Of a stretch of DNA of 64,000 bases, positions 60,964 through 64,000 are shown in pieces (the first letter of the stretch is position 1; each line of letters starts with the position of its first letter). The position numbers were made by a program, and so were the translations under genes. The DNA lies in assembly GCF_004405125.1 (NCBI RefSeq), contig NZ_SORX01000001.1, positions 181,560 through 245,559 on the forward strand, given 5' to 3'. The DNA is from Jeotgalibacillus salarius (GTDB lineage Bacteria > Bacillota > Bacilli > Bacillales > Jeotgalibacillaceae). Below the pieces are notes generated by a model. That model did not search any database. It saw only the letters and a list, made by a program, of their open reading frames with translations, and was not told the origin of the DNA.

Positions 60964-63090
60964 TTAACGTCCCTGCCCCAGCACAATTTGCCCTTTTGCA
61001 TTGATGGACGCTGTCACAGCGTAGTGATTTTCGGTTAACACTTTTTTTCGGTTTCCGATTCTGAGCACTGTGCCTTCTAACGCTGTGCCAATTTTAATTG
61101 TTGCATTCGCCGGTACGGTCAGGTTAGTCGGTGTGCCGCTCTCTGCACCGGTTTCTTCGATGTACATCCCTTTTTCCGCGTAGGCCTCTCCACCGCGCAG
61201 CGTTCCTGTGATCATCATAAAGCCGCCTGAATGAATTCTTGACTGGACACAGCTTTGACCGCTGATATGCAGGTTGCCACCTGCGTGAATTCTGCTGTTT
61301 AATACGTTTTGCACACTGACTATTGATTTCGTCTCATCAAATAGTTCGAGCTCTTCCTGAAGTGCATCGAGCTGCTGTGATAAATGAGTGAAGATATTCA
61401 GTGACATTGGCTTGCTTGACAGCGTCAGGAATAATGCTGAAATCTGCTCAGCCGTTTCTTCCCAGCGTTCATCATCCAGCTGAGCACGCCCTTCTTTAAC
61501 AAGCTGTACATATTTTTTAGCCCGCGGGATAAAATCACTGAATTTCTTTTCCATTAGGATACGGACAAGTGGCTGCAAACCACCTTTAGCGAAGTCAGTC
61601 GTTTTGAACCCGGGTGAATTAACCAGCTGTGTGATGACGGCGATAATCCTGTCAATATCCTGTTTCAGCACCCCAACTAGAATTGACAGTTTGGATGTGA
61701 CCATGTTGTTCTGGCCGGCTGAAAGGTCTGAGGATATGACATTGCCCCGCACACTGATGGCGCCGGTAGCATTACACGATGAGCCGCTGATGTTTTTTGC
61801 GATCATCACATTCCCCTGTGCTTCAATTTTCATTCCATTGTGTACTTCACCTGTAATTTCAACATCACCGAAAAACGAAATATTTCCCGACTCAAGATTG
61901 ACATCACCGTTATGAAGCAACTTCGGCATAATTGAAATTTTTACAAGCTGACCGCGCTCCTCTATATGCGGACGCCCAAACTCGATGGCTACAACTTTAT
62001 CACCAATCTGTTTGACTCCTTTTCCCAGCCTCAGAATCACTGGGTAAACCGGTTTTGGCGGGATGGATTCACTAAAAACTGAATAGCCGGATGACCCTTC
62101 TACAGGCGGATGGAGGATTCCCAGAATGTCTCCGGTTTCAATATTCGGAAACACTTTTGTTTCGCGAAAATCAACTTTTCCCTGTTTATCCTCTTTGATG
62201 CCTTCTTTAATTTGTGTATCCACTTTTAATTCAAGCCAGCCATCTTTGCCTTCAGTTGGCGCAACTCCGCGTGCAATCGTGTATTCTTCCGGTTCAATGT
62301 TTCTGATTGCTCTCATCATTTCGATTTTTTCGATATTCTGTAAAATCGATTTTTCCTGCATTGCGGCTTTAATATCTTTTTCTGTCAGTGCAAGTTGCGT
62401 TTCTTTTTCTTCTTTAAATGAGAGTGTCAGGTGCGAAGCAGGTTCTGCGTCATTGACTGTCCGAGATATTTTATAGCCCGGATCCACTTTTAAATAGGCC
62501 TTTAATTTATTCGAGTCGATCGTAATCGACCATTCTGTTTCTTTTATTTCATCGTCAATTGCCAATCTGTAAGAGTCATTTGGTGAAAGGATAAACGTTT
62601 TCTGGTCAATCAGCTTCTGGTTGCGGTACAGCTTAATTTCTTTCGGAATCGTGACAACTGGCAGCTTATGCGTGCCAGCTTCCATCATCAGCCTGCCGTC
62701 TTCCACCCACACAGCTCCATGCCTTTCTAAAAGATGGTCATCGGAAGGCTGACTTCTTTTTTCAGCTGAAGCATTCACTTTTGCCGTTTCAACTTTTTCA
62801 ACATCCACTTTGTCAAAAAATGATTCCGCCTGGCTGAACCAGTCATTAATCTCCTCATTTTCTTCCTGAAGAACAGGTTCAGGACGTTCCTCTTTTTTCA
62901 CAGCGGGTTCTCCCTGATCATTCAGCAGAGTCAGCCTGACGACAGCCTGCTTTGAACCTATTTTCAGAAAACCTTTTGCCGGGGTCTGCAGAACCTCGAT
63001 ATGTACGTCCCGCTTGGAGACCTCCAACAACTCAACCCCTGACTGCACCGCTTCCTGAACGCTTTTACCCTTCGTGACAACACTTTGCAT
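60964..63090 (-). CDS. FapA/DUF342 family protein with Jag-N domain
   Basis: About 708 residues. The N-terminal 50 residues (SVVTKGKSVQEAVQSGVELLEVSKRDVHIEVLQTPAKGFLKIGSKQAVVRL) look like a Jag_N domain. The centre and C-terminus (about 175-640) are the FapA/DUF342 beta-helix-like repeats: ARGVAPTEGKDGWLEL, GSSGYSVFSESIPPKP, INVGGGDVNLES-type repeats such as NGDVNLESGNISFFGDVEITGEVHNGMKIEAQGNVMIAKNISGS. No signal peptide. Function is little known; it is often beside signal transduction and motility genes. Start ATG 63090 follows AGGTG. Confidence 0.9.
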   Translation of the reverse strand: MQSVVTKGKSVQEAVQSGVELLEVSKRDVHIEVLQTPAKGFLKIGSKQAVVRLTLLNDQGEPAVKKEERPEPVLQEENEEINDWFSQAESFFDKVDVEKVETAKVNASAEKRSQPSDDHLLERHGAVWVEDGRLMMEAGTHKLPVVTIPKEIKLYRNQKLIDQKTFILSPNDSYRLAIDDEIKETEWSITIDSNKLKAYLKVDPGYKISRTVNDAEPASHLTLSFKEEKETQLALTEKDIKAAMQEKSILQNIEKIEMMRAIRNIEPEEYTIARGVAPTEGKDGWLELKVDTQIKEGIKEDKQGKVDFRETKVFPNIETGDILGILHPPVEGSSGYSVFSESIPPKPVYPVILRLGKGVKQIGDKVVAIEFGRPHIEERGQLVKISIMPKLLHNGDVNLESGNISFFGDVEITGEVHNGMKIEAQGNVMIAKNISGSSCNATGAISVRGNVISSDLSAGQNNMVTSKLSILVGVLKQDIDRIIAVITQLVNSPGFKTTDFAKGGLQPLVRILMEKKFSDFIPRAKKYVQLVKEGRAQLDDERWEETAEQISALFLTLSSKPMSLNIFTHLSQQLDALQEELELFDETKSIVSVQNVLNSRIHAGGNLHISGQSCVQSRIHSGGFMMITGTLRGGEAYAEKGMYIEETGAESGTPTNLTVPANATIKIGTALEGTVLRIGNRKKVLTENHYAVTASINAKGQIVLGQGR

Positions 63091-63110
63091 CTCTTTCACC
63101 TGCCCTTATG

Positions 63111-64000
63111 CTATTCTGTTTTAAATGTATCGATCACTTCCATCATTTCCTGTGAAGTTTCTGCGAGATCAGATGCCTGGCTATGCAGTGAATCCAGCAG
63201 GTCGCTGATCGTAATCGTCACCTCTGTTGCCGCAACTGATTTCGTGTGTACGTGAAGCATCATCAGGTTGACTTTTTCTAAATATTTATCAGTTTCTTCC
63301 GGCGGCGCATAAAGTTTGATAAAGCGTTCAGCGTCTTTTAGCAGATGGCTGACTTCTTCGTTTTCATGGCGTGCCATTAAAGCTGATTCCACCGTCAATT
63401 CTGACAGTCTGCGCGCCGTTTCCTTCGTTTCTTTTTCTAAAATGACTGACATTCTCTGTGTCTGCGTCGTGTAGCCTGAGGCTTTTTTTAGCATTGAATT
63501 GAGTCGATGGGACATTTTGTTCATGCTGACCGACAACTTCCGTAGCTCCCCGGTATCATCAATATCGTTTTTCACTGTCAGGTCTCCGCCTTCAAGCCCT
63601 GAAACCTGATTAATCAGCTTTTGTATATTATCGGCAATTCTATTGAAAAACTTTGATATTAAAATGATAAACAAAATAAGAGGCAGTAACCTCAATGCCA
63701 TAACAATCAATGAATTGCGGTAGATAGGTCCTGAAATTTCAGACCTGTCAAGAGAAACGTAAGCGGCGTAGGAATCGTTTACCGGGAAAAACAGTTTGTA
63801 ATAACTGTCGCCGCCTGTTCTGTTTGTTGATCCGATCAGTTCAGCCAGATCTTCAGACATCGTGACGTCTGTTCCTGCCGCAAGCGTCCAGCCGGATTCC
63901 GTCAACTCATACAGCGCGCCTTCTTCCATCACGCTTAAATGATTTTTCATCTCATTAATCAGTGCTTCCGGCCCTGCCTGATCCAGATAAGCTGTAATGT
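63111..64000 (-). CDS. Cache/HAMP membrane sensor, partial (N-terminus outside the window)
   Basis: The open frame continues past the window edge (ITAYLDQAGPEALINEMKNHLSV is in frame before the first ATG at 63950), so the real start is beyond 64000. About 296 residues are visible: the end of an extracellular Cache-like domain (LYELTESGWTLAAGTDVTM, SYYKLFFPVNDSYAAYVSLD), one membrane helix (SLIVMALRLLPLILFIILISKFF), a HAMP domain (IQKLINQVSGLEGGDLTVKNDIDDTGELRKLSVSMNKMSHRL) and a helical end with no MCP hairpin tip. It may be a receptor-like sensor lacking CheA coupling. It lies 20 bp before the FapA gene. Confidence 0.85.
   Translation of the reverse strand, partial: ITAYLDQAGPEALINEMKNHLSVMEEGALYELTESGWTLAAGTDVTMSEDLAELIGSTNRTGGDSYYKLFFPVNDSYAAYVSLDRSEISGPIYRNSLIVMALRLLPLILFIILISKFFNRIADNIQKLINQVSGLEGGDLTVKNDIDDTGELRKLSVSMNKMSHRLNSMLKKASGYTTQTQRMSVILEKETKETARRLSELTVESALMARHENEEVSHLLKDAERFIKLYAPPEETDKYLEKVNLMMLHVHTKSVAATEVTITISDLLDSLHSQASDLAETSQEMMEVIDTFKTE

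Overview
The window is chromosomal DNA of a motile, low-to-mid GC Firmicute of the order Bacillales. The basis is the comF-yvyF-flgM-flgK-flgL-yviE-fliW-csrA-hag gene order, strong AGGAGG ribosome binding sites with frequent TTG and GTG starts, YesMN-type regulation and SigD-type flagellar promoters. A Bacillaceae or Planococcaceae genus is likely; I cannot name the species. Almost every gene is on the minus strand. Exceptions are pseG and a REP-associated transposase.

Layout. 0-3.3 kb: SEC-C protein, SDR oxidoreductase and hpf. 3.3-16.4 kb: a xylo-oligosaccharide locus, transcribed from high to low coordinates: YesM-like sensor kinase, YesN-like regulator, ABC binding lipoprotein, two permeases, GH52 beta-xylosidase, DUF624 membrane protein, xylose isomerase, xylulokinase and an aldo/keto reductase. 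Together these sense and import short xylans, cut them inside the cell and feed xylose into the pentose phosphate pathway. 17-25 kb: a NERD-domain protein, a PAS-GGDEF-EAL-PilZ protein and two paralogous chemoreceptors. 25.6-30.4 kb: a coiled-coil protein, a divergent flagellin, yjfB, fliT-fliS-fliD and flaG. 30.9-41.1 kb: an AT-rich flagellin glycosylation island (pseG, pseI, pseH, pseF, pseC, pseB, two Maf/DUF115 glycosyltransferases, a small unknown gene and the main flagellin). 41.9-54.2 kb: csrA, fliW, yviE, flgL, flgK, flgN, yaaR, a third flagellin, fliS2, ylqH, ylqG, flgM, yvyF, comFC and comFA. 54.8-64 kb: degV, a RAYT transposase, a GGDEF-EAL protein, a PAS-SpoIIE phosphatase, a STAS protein, a FapA/DUF342 protein and the end of a HAMP sensor.

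The most striking feature is a superfamily of intergenic repeats confined to the first 25.2 kb. Each array has five to seven short words spaced 21 bp apart, with a 22-bp step at a CCCGGG-like core. The same spacing recurs at every array I measured, although the words differ between three families (GTGCACTCA, GTAGCAATCAC and a looser GGTCAT/GGTAGC set). A shared tail module of about 70 bp connects them. The arrays occupy most boundaries between transcription units there. GTAG-type palindromes matching those around the RAYT gene sit beside three of the arrays. A different repeat of about 125 bp occurs eight times, only between 43 and 61 kb.

Other points: a decayed group II intron lies directly after the csrA terminator; the main flagellin leader carries two candidate CsrA sites next to csrA-fliW; and seven SigD-like promoters can be placed by eye.
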